Positions 27,601 through 36,099 are shown, numbered from the stretch's first letter. The stretch: 64,000 nt of DNA from Paraburkholderia bryophila (GCF_013409255.1 NZ_JACCAS010000002.1:1116001-1180000), one strand, 5' to 3'. A program made the numbers and translations. Notes: generated by a model not told the origin, from the sequence alone.

Positions 27601-27742
27601 AGCAGACGGTTTCCCCGAACGAATAGAACCGCGCCTGCGCGTAATCGGCAAGACGCTCGATCTCATCGCGCGAAAACGGCGACAGAATCTCCACCGAGGC
27701 GAGAAACTCGGCGGCTGAGGGCGCGGTCTGAGGGGCGTCCAT
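24686..27742 (-). CDS. Peptidase C39-containing ABC exporter with two cNMP-type domains
   Basis: This 1018-residue protein has, in order, two cyclic-nucleotide-binding-like domains (about 15-120 and 165-275), a C39 bacteriocin-processing peptidase (about 305-440), six membrane helices and an ABC ATPase. The peptidase keeps Gln and Cys of EQAEEMDCGAACLAM, the His of HWEGYHYVVVYG and the Asp of VADPAVG, so it should cleave GG leaders. The ATPase has GRSGSGKTT, LSGGQIQRL and VFDEATSALD. The phosphate-binding cassettes of the cNMP domains look degenerate (GEIFGEKACLMRQEQMAS lacks the R-A pair), so another ligand is possible. The layout resembles cyanobacterial HetC. It is the inner-membrane motor for the five leader peptides. 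Confidence 0.93.
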   Translation of the reverse strand: MDAPQTAPSAAEFLASVEILSPFSRDEIERLADYAQARFYSFGETVCSAGETADGLYVVRSGTVRLFTEEHGKETSIGVRKSGEIFADIAMLRAYVHEASVRASAKTELLFIPREAIEPVITGNPAALAFVASYVAISSAGGFVAQLFDLRGKLNKAELEEYVRSVGVKRVAAGKEIFKQEGRDDRRLYVVRQGEVRIVRQEEGHDYTLATLGEGEIFGEKACLMRQEQMASAVAVTDTRLLVIPERTVHFILERNPKLREVLDERIRYGDRELQRQKRLEQRRKLPLMLDLQSKPEFGEKVIKRFALVEQAEEMDCGAACLAMVCRHYSIPMTLGKLRELANVTTQGATLDSLARAGESLGFTARGVQCTFDSLRGFDLPFIVHWEGYHYVVVYGLSKDYVWVADPAVGFRKMSVEDFERGWSGTCLLFTGGPHLLQMSAARSPWIRFVGYLTPYKKILGHLFLATFVIQVLGVIPPLIIQNILDGVIVHQNVSLLHLLIGGLIIANVFSQLMSSIRAYLANFMVRNMDFAMMSQFFKHTLSLPFSFFAKRKTGDIFARFQENQTIRAFLTESTVTTALNLLMVFIYFTIMFVYNVKMTLVLIAFVIPIMALTAIATPKIKSYAREVFTASTESKSFLMEALAGVETIKGMGIERPVRLRWEKKYAKALEVQYRAHAFNILVGLGSQLLNAATTIAILWVGANLVLAREMTIGQLIAFNAFMGSVLGPLMGLVGLWSMLNDAGVAMERLGDVLDIEPEQKPQDLPSRVMLPELQGEISLSGVYFRYGDNDSSYVLENISFDIKSGELVAIVGRSGSGKTTLAKLLVGFYTPSEGKMTIDGYDLGVVDKAYYRAQIGYVMQSNLLFSGTIAENIASGDDAPERRRIEEVAKMADAHAFISKMPLGYEQIVGERGIGLSGGQIQRLCIARALYHDPRLLVFDEATSALDSQSESNILGNMHDILKGRTAVIIAHRLSTIMRADKIIVLYEGAIVEQGRHDELIARGGMYYQLVQKQLSA

Positions 27743-27819
27743 GGGCTTGCGGACCTCCGTTCGGCGTGTTGGTGCGTGGTGGTGCGTGTTGGTTAAGCGT
27801 CTGTGTTCCAGACGAGGCG

Positions 27820-28572
27820 TTAGCGCGCTTCGATGACGTGCTCCTGGGAGCGCGCGATCAACCAGCTTTCGCGCAACAGGCGCCGGACTTCGGCGGCCAC
27901 ATCGTCATCGAGCGCGGCCGGATATTTGGCCGTCACCGCGAAAATCTCGAAGCACGAGCGATCCGCCGACGGAAACGGTCCAAGCAGATCGCCCACCGCC
28001 GCGTTGAAGATCTTGGCTTCAATGTCCGCCTTCAGCGATCCACGCAACACCTTGCCGATCACGCCACCTGCCTCACGGGTATCCGCAATGGAATGCTCGC
28101 GCGCCATGTCGGCAAAGCTCTCAGGATCGTCGTGCAGATACGAGATCATTTCCTTCGCCTTGCCCTCGCTGTCCAGCACGATGTGGCTCACCTCGATCGC
28201 GTCGAACTTCGGCGAATTCAGCGCGAAATAATCTTTGATCGCCGTGTCGTTGCCGACCTCGTCGAGCATCTTCTCCTGATACAGCCCGTCGGTAATGAAG
28301 GCCTCGAATTCGTCGAGGCTGACATGGAGCGCATCGAGGTATTGATTCATATCCGTCGCGCGATGCAGTCCCCGCACGCGGCGGAACTGATCGGCGCGCT
28401 GCTGGATTTCGTCGGCGCTGACGGTCAAGCCCTGTTTCCTCGCCGCATGCACCGTGAGCTTGTCGCGCACGATTTGCTCGATCAGGCTCTCGAACTGGCC
28501 GGTCAGTTTCAGAAGACGAATGAACTCGGCCACATCCACGACTTCATCATCGATACGCACTATCGCGGTCAT
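27820..28572 (-). CDS. Cytoplasmic parvulin-type peptidyl-prolyl isomerase
   Basis: This 250-residue protein has an N-terminal SurA/PpiC-like chaperone helix region (about 1-110) and a rotamase core (VSHIVLDSEGKAKEMISYL, FADMAREHSIADTREAGG, IFNAAVGDLLGPFPS). There is no signal peptide or membrane helix, unlike SurA or PpiD, so it should act in the cytoplasm. It lies between the HlyD adaptor (37 bases) and the ABC exporter (77 bases). Parvulins also accompany HetC-like exporters elsewhere. A role as a chaperone keeping leader peptides export-competent is inferred. Confidence 0.85.
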   Translation of the reverse strand: MTAIVRIDDEVVDVAEFIRLLKLTGQFESLIEQIVRDKLTVHAARKQGLTVSADEIQQRADQFRRVRGLHRATDMNQYLDALHVSLDEFEAFITDGLYQEKMLDEVGNDTAIKDYFALNSPKFDAIEVSHIVLDSEGKAKEMISYLHDDPESFADMAREHSIADTREAGGVIGKVLRGSLKADIEAKIFNAAVGDLLGPFPSADRSCFEIFAVTAKYPAALDDDVAAEVRRLLRESWLIARSQEHVIEAR

Positions 28573-28609
28573 TTCGTCCGCTCCTTTTATTGACGTGTGA
28601 TTCGCGTTT

Positions 28610-29983
28610 TCAACCCGCCACCTGGCGGAACGGATCGAAACCCAGATCGATCAGGCGCCGCTCGCGCACCACGATTTCCGCACTCGCCGTCATGCCGTAG
28701 CGCAACGGATAGCGGGTGTCAGCAATCTGGTAGTAGTTCTGGTCGAGCGTGACGCGGCCCTCGTACACCGGTTGTTTGTCTTGCAGCGACGGTTTGGTCG
28801 CCGGCGAAATATAGGCAAGCGTGCCGCTGATCAGTCCATAGCGCTGATAAGGAAACGCATTGAATTTCAGTTTGACCGGCAGGCCTTCATGCAGAAAAGC
28901 ACGGTCGTGTTCGGCGATTTCGATCTTCAGCACGGGCCGCGCATCTTTCGGCGCGATGCCGCCGAGCGGCGCATTCGCCTGGATCTTGTCGCCGCGCTGG
29001 GTCGACGTGACGTCGGTGATGACGCCCGAAACCGGCGCGAGGATCAGCAGAAAATTATCTTTGTCGATGTTCTCGAAGCGGATTCGCGCCGCCGCCTCGG
29101 CCACCAGCCGTGCGCTCTGCAATTGCAGGCGCGCCTTGTCTTCCGCGTCGGTGATATCGCGGACCGCCGAGTCGTATTGCAGTTGCAGATCGGTCGTTTG
29201 CTGTCCGCTCGTTTCGAGTTGCGCATTCGCCTGCGCGTATTCGTGGCTCAGGCGGAAATCCAGTTCGGCGAGTTTCGATTGCGCGACCCGGTAGGCGTTG
29301 TCCGCTTCCAGCGCGGCGGTGCGTTTCTGTTCGACCTGCAATTCGGCAATGCCGCCGCCACCTGGTTGCGCGAACAACTGTGAATAGCGATCCAGTTCCT
29401 GGCGCGCCGCTTCTCGCGTGCGGCGTGCGTTATCGAGCACGCTGCGCGCTTCGTCGAGTTCGGCTTTCTGCCCTTCGGCGAGTTTGGTGGTGCCTTCGGA
29501 GACACGGTTTTCGTGCAGGCGCGTTTCCACTTCCATTTGCGCCTTCAGCGCGGCGGCTTTGCGTTCCATCAGCGCTTTCTTCTCGGGAAACTGTTTCCAG
29601 TCGCGCTCGGCGTCTTCGAGTTTGAGTTGCGCTTGCAGCGCATTGCTGGCCGCTTCGATCGCGCCGCGCGCGTTCAAGCGCGCCAATACATCGCCCTTCG
29701 ATACCGGCTGCCCTTCGGCGATATACAGATCGGCGAGTTCGCCGTCGATCGGCGCATAAATGCGGCGCACGTCCGACTCCGGCGACAAGGTCCCTTGCGC
29801 ACTGACAATCACGTCCGCGCGCCCGACGAACGACCACAGCAGGCCAGCCACCACCAGCGCGACCATCGCCCAGATCAGCGCGCGCGCGAGCCGCACCGGC
29901 TCGGCGGTCAGGATCGCGATGCCCTCGACGCTGTGATCCTCCAGCGCCTCGGACAACGGTCTAGGGTGATTGTCGCGTTTCAC
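28610..29983 (-). CDS. HlyD-family membrane fusion protein of the peptide exporter
   Basis: This 457-residue adaptor has a short cytoplasmic N terminus, one membrane helix (LIWAMVALVVAGLLWSFVG, about 36-54), a biotinyl-lipoyl-like half (GELADLYIAEGQPVSKGDVL), a long alpha-helical coiled-coil hairpin (about 110-300) and the C-terminal beta-barrel (GMTASAEIVVRERRLIDL). It would link the ABC exporter to the outer-membrane channel. Its start overlaps the end of the FHA gene by 23 bases, so the two are translationally coupled. Confidence 0.92.
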   Translation of the reverse strand: MKRDNHPRPLSEALEDHSVEGIAILTAEPVRLARALIWAMVALVVAGLLWSFVGRADVIVSAQGTLSPESDVRRIYAPIDGELADLYIAEGQPVSKGDVLARLNARGAIEAASNALQAQLKLEDAERDWKQFPEKKALMERKAAALKAQMEVETRLHENRVSEGTTKLAEGQKAELDEARSVLDNARRTREAARQELDRYSQLFAQPGGGGIAELQVEQKRTAALEADNAYRVAQSKLAELDFRLSHEYAQANAQLETSGQQTTDLQLQYDSAVRDITDAEDKARLQLQSARLVAEAAARIRFENIDKDNFLLILAPVSGVITDVTSTQRGDKIQANAPLGGIAPKDARPVLKIEIAEHDRAFLHEGLPVKLKFNAFPYQRYGLISGTLAYISPATKPSLQDKQPVYEGRVTLDQNYYQIADTRYPLRYGMTASAEIVVRERRLIDLGFDPFRQVAG

Positions 29984-32615
29984 TCTGCTCGTCTCCGATC
30001 AACGCCAACTTGGCCTTCAGCAGTCCCGGATCCAGCACCATGCGCAGTTCTGTCAGTGAGCGGCGCTGCAGATCGGCTTCGGCGTCGATGTCGGCGAGGA
30101 GCCGGTCGAAGTCGGCGGGATGGTCGGCCTTCAACTGCGTAAAGATGCGCATGCCCTGCCGCGCCGCGGTCTGCGCGTCGGACAGCAGCCGCGCCTCGCT
30201 GCGAAAGCCGGGCGAAATTCCCGCTTCGAGCCGTTGCGTGCCGCCAATCGGCCCACTCGCGCGATATTGTTTCCACAGACTCTGCGCGCGCAGCAGCAGG
30301 TCTTGCGCACGCGCCAGCGCCTTATCGTGCAGCGCGGCCACGTCTTTCTGAATCGACTGCACGAACCACACATCCGTTACCGGATCGAGGCTCGCGTAGA
30401 ACGACAGCAAACGCTCGTCGTAATCCTTGCTGCCGCGCGTTTTCTGCAAATCGCTGAATTGATCGAGCAAGGCCTTCTTATGCGACTGCTCCGCTGCTAG
30501 CACGTCGGACCACGGTCCCGCCGGCATCGCTGCCAAACCCGCCAGCGCCTGCTGCGCGTCGCCGCGCTGCCAGGCTGCCGTCACCGCTGCGTGCTGCTGA
30601 ATGACATCTTGCGAAGGTAGCCGGCTTGCCGCCAATTGCTGAAACTGCGCCTGAAACGGCGGCGTGCTGAAACGCATGGTTTTCAGCATGGCGAGCAATG
30701 GCGCCAATTGCCGGCTGAGCGCGGCATTCAATAGCGCCGTGTATTGCCGCAAATCGTCGCGCACCCGATCCAGACCCGCGAGACGCGGATAGCGCTGCGC
30801 GTAATCGTCGAGCACGGCGGGCAACGCGTCGGGTTTATCGCGCGCCAGCTCGGTGCGGATCGTTCCATTCAGACGGTCGATGGCGGCCACGTACACCGAA
30901 TCGTCGCTCTCCAGTTTGCGCAGATGGCTGAGCGCCTGCGCATACGGCTCCGCGAACACCGGCACGTAGGATGCGATGCGGTCGAGCGCGCGCTGATGAC
31001 TTTTGGCGTCGTCGTCCCAGCGTTGCAGCAAACTGGTGATGGTCGTCTCGTCCGCGTACAGGCGGATCGGTGCTTCCACGCCGCCGCGCACGGCGACGAA
31101 GCGCTCCAGATCGCCTACCCATTGCAATTCGCCGATCAGCGACATCGCGTCCGCATTGTTCGTGCTCAATGACCGCATCTCTTTGAGCAGCGTGTCGGCC
31201 TGATCGAACTGCGCTTTTTGCAGCGTATTCAGCCAGTTGGGAAGGCGCGCCTTCAGTAACGCCTCGCTGGCCAGCGCGCTGACTTTCGTATCGGCGGGAT
31301 GATCCGCGAGGTAGCCTTTCGCCGCCGTGACCGCGCTGTTGTAATCGCCGCTCGCCAGCAGGTCCTTCAATTCGCGCTCGGACGAGCCGCGCAGGTAGAG
31401 CGTCGACACCAGCGCAGTCAGCACGACGAGGCCGACACCGCCCCACATGGCAATTCGCCGCACGCTCGTGCGATCGCCACCGGCGAATGCCTTGCTGAGT
31501 TCGCCGGCCATGAGGTGCCAACGATGCGAGCGGCCCTTCGTAGCGCCCTTATTGTTGGTGCCGTTCGAACCGCGCACGTCGGCGGCATTGGCAGCACCGT
31601 TTGCGCCATGGGTGGCACTAGCGCCGTTCACATGCTCCGCGATGCGGGCGTCACTCAGTCCGTTCCCCGCTCGCGCCGCCGAGCCGGTCGCGTCGCGCTT
31701 GCTCGGTCCCGACCACGGTTGGGCCGCCTGATTGACTTCGTCCTCGCGTTGCCGCGCCGGATCGACACAAAAGATATCGAGGAACGAATTCGCCGCGCCG
31801 ACAAAGGTGGTCTTGTCGGTATCGGCGGCTTCGTCGGCGGTGGGGTGGAATACGAGTTGGGTCACGGTGGGCTCGACTTCAGGGGGCTTCTGCAGCGTCA
31901 CCCTGTAGACGAAGTGATCTCCCCCAAATGCAACCAGGTTGCCATCCACCAGCGGCAGCGCGGATTCGTCCAGGCGTTTTCCGCCGACGAATGTGCCGTT
32001 CGTGCTGCCGAGATCTTCGACATAGAATTCGCCGCCCTTCAGGAAAATGTGCGCATGACGCCGCGAGATGTAATTGACCTGATGCGGGTAGCGTTCCTTA
32101 TAGCGCGAGAAAACCTCGTCGGCTTTGCTGATGAGAAACGGAAAGGCCTGCACTTCGATGGGCTGCAAGCCGAGATCGTCGCGCTGCGGCACCAGCAGCA
32201 AGGCCGACACGGGCGACGAGCCGGCTCCCGCCACGATCCGCGCGCGCGGTTCGATACTCACTCGGTAACAGAGCTCGCCGCCGAAGCACAACTCGTCGCC
32301 GGCGCGCACGCGGGCCGGCGTTTGCCGCACTGCGACGCCATTCACGGTCGTGCCGTTCTTGCTATCGAGATCGGCGACGTAGAGCGCGCCCTGCTCCGTG
32401 AAAACGCGTGCGTGCCGACGCGACAGCCGCGCGATCCGCTCGGCGGGGTAATCGGTGAACGGCACCTCGCTGCGGCCGATCGCGAACAGGTTGTCGACGA
32501 TCCGGATCGCGTCGAGCGCAGGGCGCTGCGCGGACGCAACGGGAGACAGCACCACGTCGAAGGCGGTACCCGCTGTCACGCGCATCTCAGCAATCGGAGC
32601 TTCGCCGGTGGCCAT
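29961..32615 (-). CDS. Double-FHA membrane protein
   Basis: This 884-residue protein has two N-terminal FHA domains: the first (about 30-115) with GRSEV, RLSRRHARV and DSKNGTTVNG, the second (about 165-255) with ISRRHAHIF and GSTNGTFVGG. A Ser/Ala/Asn-rich linker follows, then one membrane helix (VGLVVLTALVSTLYLRG, about 400-416) and a large helical, TPR-like domain of some 450 residues. FHA domains read phosphothreonine, so it should be the sensor between the kinase and the export machine, like Fha in type VI secretion. It overlaps the HlyD gene by 23 bases; a 239-base gap separates it from the channel gene upstream. Confidence 0.9.
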   Translation of the reverse strand: MATGEAPIAEMRVTAGTAFDVVLSPVASAQRPALDAIRIVDNLFAIGRSEVPFTDYPAERIARLSRRHARVFTEQGALYVADLDSKNGTTVNGVAVRQTPARVRAGDELCFGGELCYRVSIEPRARIVAGAGSSPVSALLLVPQRDDLGLQPIEVQAFPFLISKADEVFSRYKERYPHQVNYISRRHAHIFLKGGEFYVEDLGSTNGTFVGGKRLDESALPLVDGNLVAFGGDHFVYRVTLQKPPEVEPTVTQLVFHPTADEAADTDKTTFVGAANSFLDIFCVDPARQREDEVNQAAQPWSGPSKRDATGSAARAGNGLSDARIAEHVNGASATHGANGAANAADVRGSNGTNNKGATKGRSHRWHLMAGELSKAFAGGDRTSVRRIAMWGGVGLVVLTALVSTLYLRGSSERELKDLLASGDYNSAVTAAKGYLADHPADTKVSALASEALLKARLPNWLNTLQKAQFDQADTLLKEMRSLSTNNADAMSLIGELQWVGDLERFVAVRGGVEAPIRLYADETTITSLLQRWDDDAKSHQRALDRIASYVPVFAEPYAQALSHLRKLESDDSVYVAAIDRLNGTIRTELARDKPDALPAVLDDYAQRYPRLAGLDRVRDDLRQYTALLNAALSRQLAPLLAMLKTMRFSTPPFQAQFQQLAASRLPSQDVIQQHAAVTAAWQRGDAQQALAGLAAMPAGPWSDVLAAEQSHKKALLDQFSDLQKTRGSKDYDERLLSFYASLDPVTDVWFVQSIQKDVAALHDKALARAQDLLLRAQSLWKQYRASGPIGGTQRLEAGISPGFRSEARLLSDAQTAARQGMRIFTQLKADHPADFDRLLADIDAEADLQRRSLTELRMVLDPGLLKAKLALIGDEQSETRQSP

Positions 32616-32854
32616 TTTATCTGGATCACTAAGCGTTTACCCGTTGCGAAAAACACGCAACGAAAACGGCACGAAGAACTGCAGCGAAATGAGGTTGTTC
32701 GAGCGAGCCGCGCGAAAGCCGGCTCCTTAAGGATTGTAAGTCACGCATGGCAAGTGTCAATTTCCGGATGGTGGGCGATGAAGGCAATCGGCGCGTCATC
32801 CGCAGCCGAAATACCCGCGCTGCGCGCCACGTTGCGGTTTAGCTAAGTGTTCCC

Positions 32855-34315
32855 TCACTGTTCCTTTACTTCGGCCTGCACGTCGACGCTCGGCCAACCG
32901 CCGCCGAGCGCTTTATAGAGGAGCACGGTGTCGGACAGAATCAGTTGATGGTTGGCGAGTAAAGACTGTTGTGCGTCCAGCAGCGTGCGTTCGGTTTCGA
33001 AAACCTCCAGTTGCGATACCACGCCGAGGCGCAATTGCGACTGGATCTGATCCGCGACGATCTGCAAGCGGTCCACCTGCTGCTGTAACTCAACACGCTG
33101 CTGCTTGTGCGAGTTCAGATTGACCAGCGCGTTCTCCACTTCCTCGAACGCGCCCATCACGGCCACGCGATATTGCTGTTCCGCCACCGTCGATTCCGCT
33201 TTGGTGACTTTCACATGCGCGCGCACGCTGGGATCGAGCAGGGGAATATTGATGCTCGGCATGAAGCCGTAGGTGAACGATTTCAGCAGGTCGGTCAGCG
33301 CGAAACTGGCCGTGCCGCCGTGTCCGGTGAGGCTGATAGTAGGTAATTGCGCGAGCTTCGCCTGGCCGACCAGGTTGTACGCTTCGAGCACTCTGAACTC
33401 CGCGGCCACCACGTCGGGACGCCGTGCGAGCAGTTGCGCGGGCAGGCCGTCGGGGACGGCCGGCAATTGCACGCGTTGCTGCAAATGACCCTTAGGTAGT
33501 TGAAATTCCCCCGCCGGCACGCCGATCAGCGTGCACAGCGCGTTATTGGCGATATCGCGCGAACGGTGCAGTTCGAGCAACTGGTTCGTCAGGCGATTGA
33601 TTTCCGCCTGCTGCCGCAGCACCTGGGTTTGCGGCACGATGCCGTTGCGGCGCTGGCCTTCGTAGATCGAGAGAATCAGCTTGTTGGTGGCGAGGGTTTT
33701 CTGCTGCTGCTCGATCTGGTCGTCGAATTGGAGAATCTGAAAGTACGTACTGGAGACGTTCGATACCAACTCCAGGTAGCCGGCGCGCCAATCTGCTTCA
33801 CTGGCATGGAATTCGGCCTTCTGCGCCTGAACGCCTTTTTCGACTTTGCCCCAGATATCGATGTCCCAGTTCACCTGAGTCGCGAGGTTGTACTGCTTCG
33901 AGAAGGTCTGGCCGGTGGACTTTTCGAAGTCGGCGCCGGCGCCGAGATCCATGGTCGGTAAACCGCCTGCTTTGGCTTCGCCGATCTGCGTGCCGGCGAC
34001 GTCGATCCGCGCGGCCAGCACCTTGATATCGAAGTTGCCGGCGATCGCTTTCGCGATCAACGTGTCCAGATACGGATCGCGGAAGCCCTTCCACCAATCG
34101 GGTTCGATCGTCGCGGCGGCGGATACCGGTGCGCCTTTCTGGTCCGACCATGCGGTTTTCGCCGGTGTATCGGGACGTTGGTAAGCGGGCATGCTGACGT
34201 CGATACACGCGCCCAGCGAAAGCGTGCAGAGCGTCGCCGCGCAAACGGCGCGCAGGGTGTGCGCCGAGGCTTTGCAGAAGCGCTGACGGACCGGGAAATC
34301 AAGCAACGCTGACAC
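32855..34315 (-). CDS. OprM/NodT-family outer-membrane channel lipoprotein
   Basis: About 486 residues with a lipoprotein signal ending in the lipobox LGAC, then two repeats of the TolC/OprM fold with long helical segments. It is the outer-membrane duct expected for the ABC-HlyD exporter encoded downstream on the same strand. I chose GTG at 34315 because GGAGA lies 5 bases before it and it gives a normal signal peptide; an in-frame ATG at 34393 would add 26 residues and has no ribosome binding site. RND pumps use the same family, but no RND gene is nearby. Confidence 0.88.
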   Translation of the reverse strand: MSALLDFPVRQRFCKASAHTLRAVCAATLCTLSLGACIDVSMPAYQRPDTPAKTAWSDQKGAPVSAAATIEPDWWKGFRDPYLDTLIAKAIAGNFDIKVLAARIDVAGTQIGEAKAGGLPTMDLGAGADFEKSTGQTFSKQYNLATQVNWDIDIWGKVEKGVQAQKAEFHASEADWRAGYLELVSNVSSTYFQILQFDDQIEQQQKTLATNKLILSIYEGQRRNGIVPQTQVLRQQAEINRLTNQLLELHRSRDIANNALCTLIGVPAGEFQLPKGHLQQRVQLPAVPDGLPAQLLARRPDVVAAEFRVLEAYNLVGQAKLAQLPTISLTGHGGTASFALTDLLKSFTYGFMPSINIPLLDPSVRAHVKVTKAESTVAEQQYRVAVMGAFEEVENALVNLNSHKQQRVELQQQVDRLQIVADQIQSQLRLGVVSQLEVFETERTLLDAQQSLLANHQLILSDTVLLYKALGGGWPSVDVQAEVKEQ

Positions 34316-34558
34316 GATGGTCTCCGATGACACCCATTTCGCTGCATGAGCAAAACGCACCGTGTCGATCTGCCGCTTCGCGCACGGCTTCATGCATTGA
34401 AGAAGCCTGAAGCTGTGCAGGGAATCGGGCGGTGGCGTCGGCGCGTTGGGGGGCGTGAAAAGAACGATTGATTGCGGAATCTTTTTGAGGAGCGATTAAC
34501 GTGCGATCGGTGTGCGAACCGCGGAAGCCGTCGAGGCCTCCGCGGTTTTCAACGCCGT

Positions 34559-34834
34559 TCAGACGTTGATGTTGTTGCTCGCGGTCACATGCGGGTTGAT
34601 CGTGGTCGTGACGCCGGCCACGAAGGCCGCGTTGTTGCCGTTGGCGTTCTGGATGCTCATCGACGTGTTGATCAACTGAGTAGCGTCGACGGTCTTGCTG
34701 TTGTTCGGCGCGTACACCGGCGCAAAGCTGAAGTACGACGAAGACGGGAAGCCGTAGCCGCCGCGCACGGCGCTCATGGCCTTGGTGTCGAGTTGAGCGG
34801 TGATGGACAGGTCTTTGATGGTCAGCGTGTTCAT
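34559..34834 (-). CDS. Double-glycine leader peptide 2 (export substrate)
   Basis: This 91-residue peptide has the 26-residue leader ending LDTKAMSAVRGG, followed by a 65-residue Asn/Ser/Thr-rich, Cys-free part (YGFPSSSYFSF... INTSMSIQNANGNN). It is a close paralogue of peptide 3 at 41034-41309, on the opposite strand. CAGGAGA precedes the ATG at 34834. Transcription should start from the sigma-54 promoter at 34909-34926, whose leader RNA begins with a 7-base-pair hairpin. It lies upstream of the channel gene of the exporter and may be co-transcribed with it. Confidence 0.85.
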   Translation of the reverse strand: MNTLTIKDLSITAQLDTKAMSAVRGGYGFPSSSYFSFAPVYAPNNSKTVDATQLINTSMSIQNANGNNAAFVAGVTTTINPHVTASNNINV

Positions 34835-34866
34835 GGTAAATCTCCTGGAAGGGAAGCTGCACAGTC

Positions 34867-34929
34867 TTGCGGTTGGGTTCGAGCATCTTGTCTGCTCGAG
34901 TGTCACTAATGCATGGGCTGTGCCAGTTT
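34867..34929 (-). repeat. Inverted copy of the peptide 2/3 promoter-leader repeat
   Basis: These 63 bases are identical, on the minus strand, to 40940-41002. The repeat covers the sigma-54 promoter and the 5' hairpin. Similarity then continues through the ribosome binding site and the peptide genes themselves, giving inverted repeats of about 370 bases that flank a 6-kb segment. Confidence 0.95.
34909..34926 (-). promoter_or_regulatory. Sigma-54 promoter of leader peptide 2
   Basis: On the minus strand the sequence reads CTGGCACAGCCCATGCAT, with GG and GC 12 bases apart and only the first T of TTGC replaced. The expected transcript starts near 34899, exactly at the first base of a perfect hairpin TCGAGCA-GACAAGA-TGCTCGA (34899-34879). 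Confidence 0.82.
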
Positions 34930-35063
34930 CGCTTCACGCTCCTAAATAAATCACCGAACCGCTGTGGATAAAGGGCTGCGGGGAGTCGTCCGGTTGCTCG
35001 GCAAACCATGGCAGAGAAACGGCGTGCTGAGAGTGGTGGCTCGCCGCCAACAACCGGTGTGAT

Positions 35064-35085
35064 GCTGTTGGTCGCGGCGTGACAC
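35064..35085 (-). promoter_or_regulatory. Candidate activator site upstream of peptide 2
   Basis: GTGTC-N9-CCAACAGC on the minus strand, about 139 bases upstream of the -24 element. The same spaced motif lies about 140 bases upstream of the peptide 3 promoter although the sequence between is not conserved. CCAACA here also pairs with TGTTGG 13 bases further on (CCAACA-N13-TGTTGG). Confidence 0.5.
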
Positions 35086-35114
35086 TGAGTCGCGCAGACC
35101 GTCATCGCGCGACG

Positions 35115-35549
35115 TCATCGCGCGATCACCGTGATCTTCTTCGAGTACACCGGCGGGTTGTGCGGCACATGCATGTCGTCGCCCATCAGCAATTGCAGCG
35201 TGTGCTTGCCCGGTGGCAACTGAATCATGGTTTCCGTTTCACCCGCGCCGAAATGCAGATGATTGCGGTCCGACGGAATTTCCTGATCCATCGGCGGCAG
35301 GTCGGTATCGATCAGCAGATGATGGTGGCCGGTATTCGGATACTTGACGCCTTTCGGCGCCACGCCCATGTAGCGCAAACCGAACCAGACGCGGAAGGGC
35401 TTGTTGGCCGCGACCACCTGGCCATCGTTCGGATAGCCGATGTAGGCATGAGCGCCGGCCGGCGACGGCGTCGTACCGGCGGTGGCGGGAATCGACGAAA
35501 TCAAAGCCGCCGACGCCATGAGCGCCGCGACCGCGATGATCTTGAACAT
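35115..35549 (-). CDS. DUF4399 periplasmic protein A
   Basis: This 144-residue protein has an N-terminal signal peptide ending near ATAG and a DUF4399 domain. Conserved features are GVKYPNTGHHHLLIDTDLP, DRNHLHFGAGETE and the C-terminal LPPGKHTLQLLMGD. The many His residues (GHHH, NHLHF, HVPH) suggest metal binding, which is not shown. It is 46 bases downstream of a closely related gene. Both lie inside the peptide-export locus between a leader-peptide gene and the caspase/SUMF1 gene. Function is unknown. Confidence 0.85.
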   Translation of the reverse strand: MFKIIAVAALMASAALISSIPATAGTTPSPAGAHAYIGYPNDGQVVAANKPFRVWFGLRYMGVAPKGVKYPNTGHHHLLIDTDLPPMDQEIPSDRNHLHFGAGETETMIQLPPGKHTLQLLMGDDMHVPHNPPVYSKKITVIAR

Positions 35550-35595
35550 GAAGGTCTCTCCGTCCTGACGGCCCGCGTGGAAGCAGCGGGCGGCG

Positions 35596-36099
35596 CTAGT
35601 CTTTTTGCACGGTGATGGTGATCTTTTTCGAGTACACGGGCGGGACATGCGGCACGTGGTTGTGGTCGCCGAGAATGAGCTGCAACGTGTGCTTGCCCGG
35701 CGGCAACTCGATACGCGCGTCGGTTTCGCCTGCGCCGAAGTGCAGATGATTGCGATCCGACGGAATTTCCTGGTCGAGCGGCGGCAGGTCGGTATCGATC
35801 AGCAAATGGTGATGCCCGGTGTTCGGAAACACGACGCCTTTCGGACACACGCCCATATTGCGCAGCCCCATGCGGACCCACAGCTTGCCGCCGTGAATCA
35901 CCGCGCCGTCAGGCGGCCAGATGATGTACTCCTCGGCGCCCGGCGGCGAAGGAGTTTGCGCGGCCGCCAAGGCCGCGCGTGACGCGACGCAACCAAGCGC
36001 CGCAGCGAGAATCGCGCACAAAGCGGTACGACGCGTGGCGAAATGCGCCGCCGCGTCATGCTGCTTGTCGGGATCGACGTGGGTGTGAGTTCTTCGCAT
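35596..36099 (-). CDS. DUF4399 periplasmic protein B
   Basis: This 167-residue protein is a tandem paralogue of the downstream DUF4399 gene and shares GHHHLLIDTDLP, EIPSDRNHLHFGAGET and the PPVYSKKITI ending. It has a longer N terminus with RRTALCAILAAALG acting as a signal or anchor. It precedes its partner by 46 bases and is probably co-transcribed. The duplication suggests the two proteins may form a hetero-pair. No catalytic motif is recognised. Confidence 0.85.
   Translation of the reverse strand: MRRTHTHVDPDKQHDAAAHFATRRTALCAILAAALGCVASRAALAAAQTPSPPGAEEYIIWPPDGAVIHGGKLWVRMGLRNMGVCPKGVVFPNTGHHHLLIDTDLPPLDQEIPSDRNHLHFGAGETDARIELPPGKHTLQLILGDHNHVPHVPPVYSKKITITVQKD

Noticed and set aside
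32642..32662. Perfect hairpin CGTTGCG-AAAAACA-CGCAACG between the channel and FHA genes, as a terminator
   Set aside because: No T-tract follows on the transcribed minus strand; it may be an attenuator or chance, so no function was assigned.
33000..34315. Reading the OprM-like gene as part of an RND multidrug efflux pump
   Set aside because: No RND inner-membrane pump or RND-type adaptor is nearby, while an ABC exporter and HlyD adaptor without another outer-membrane partner are on the same strand.
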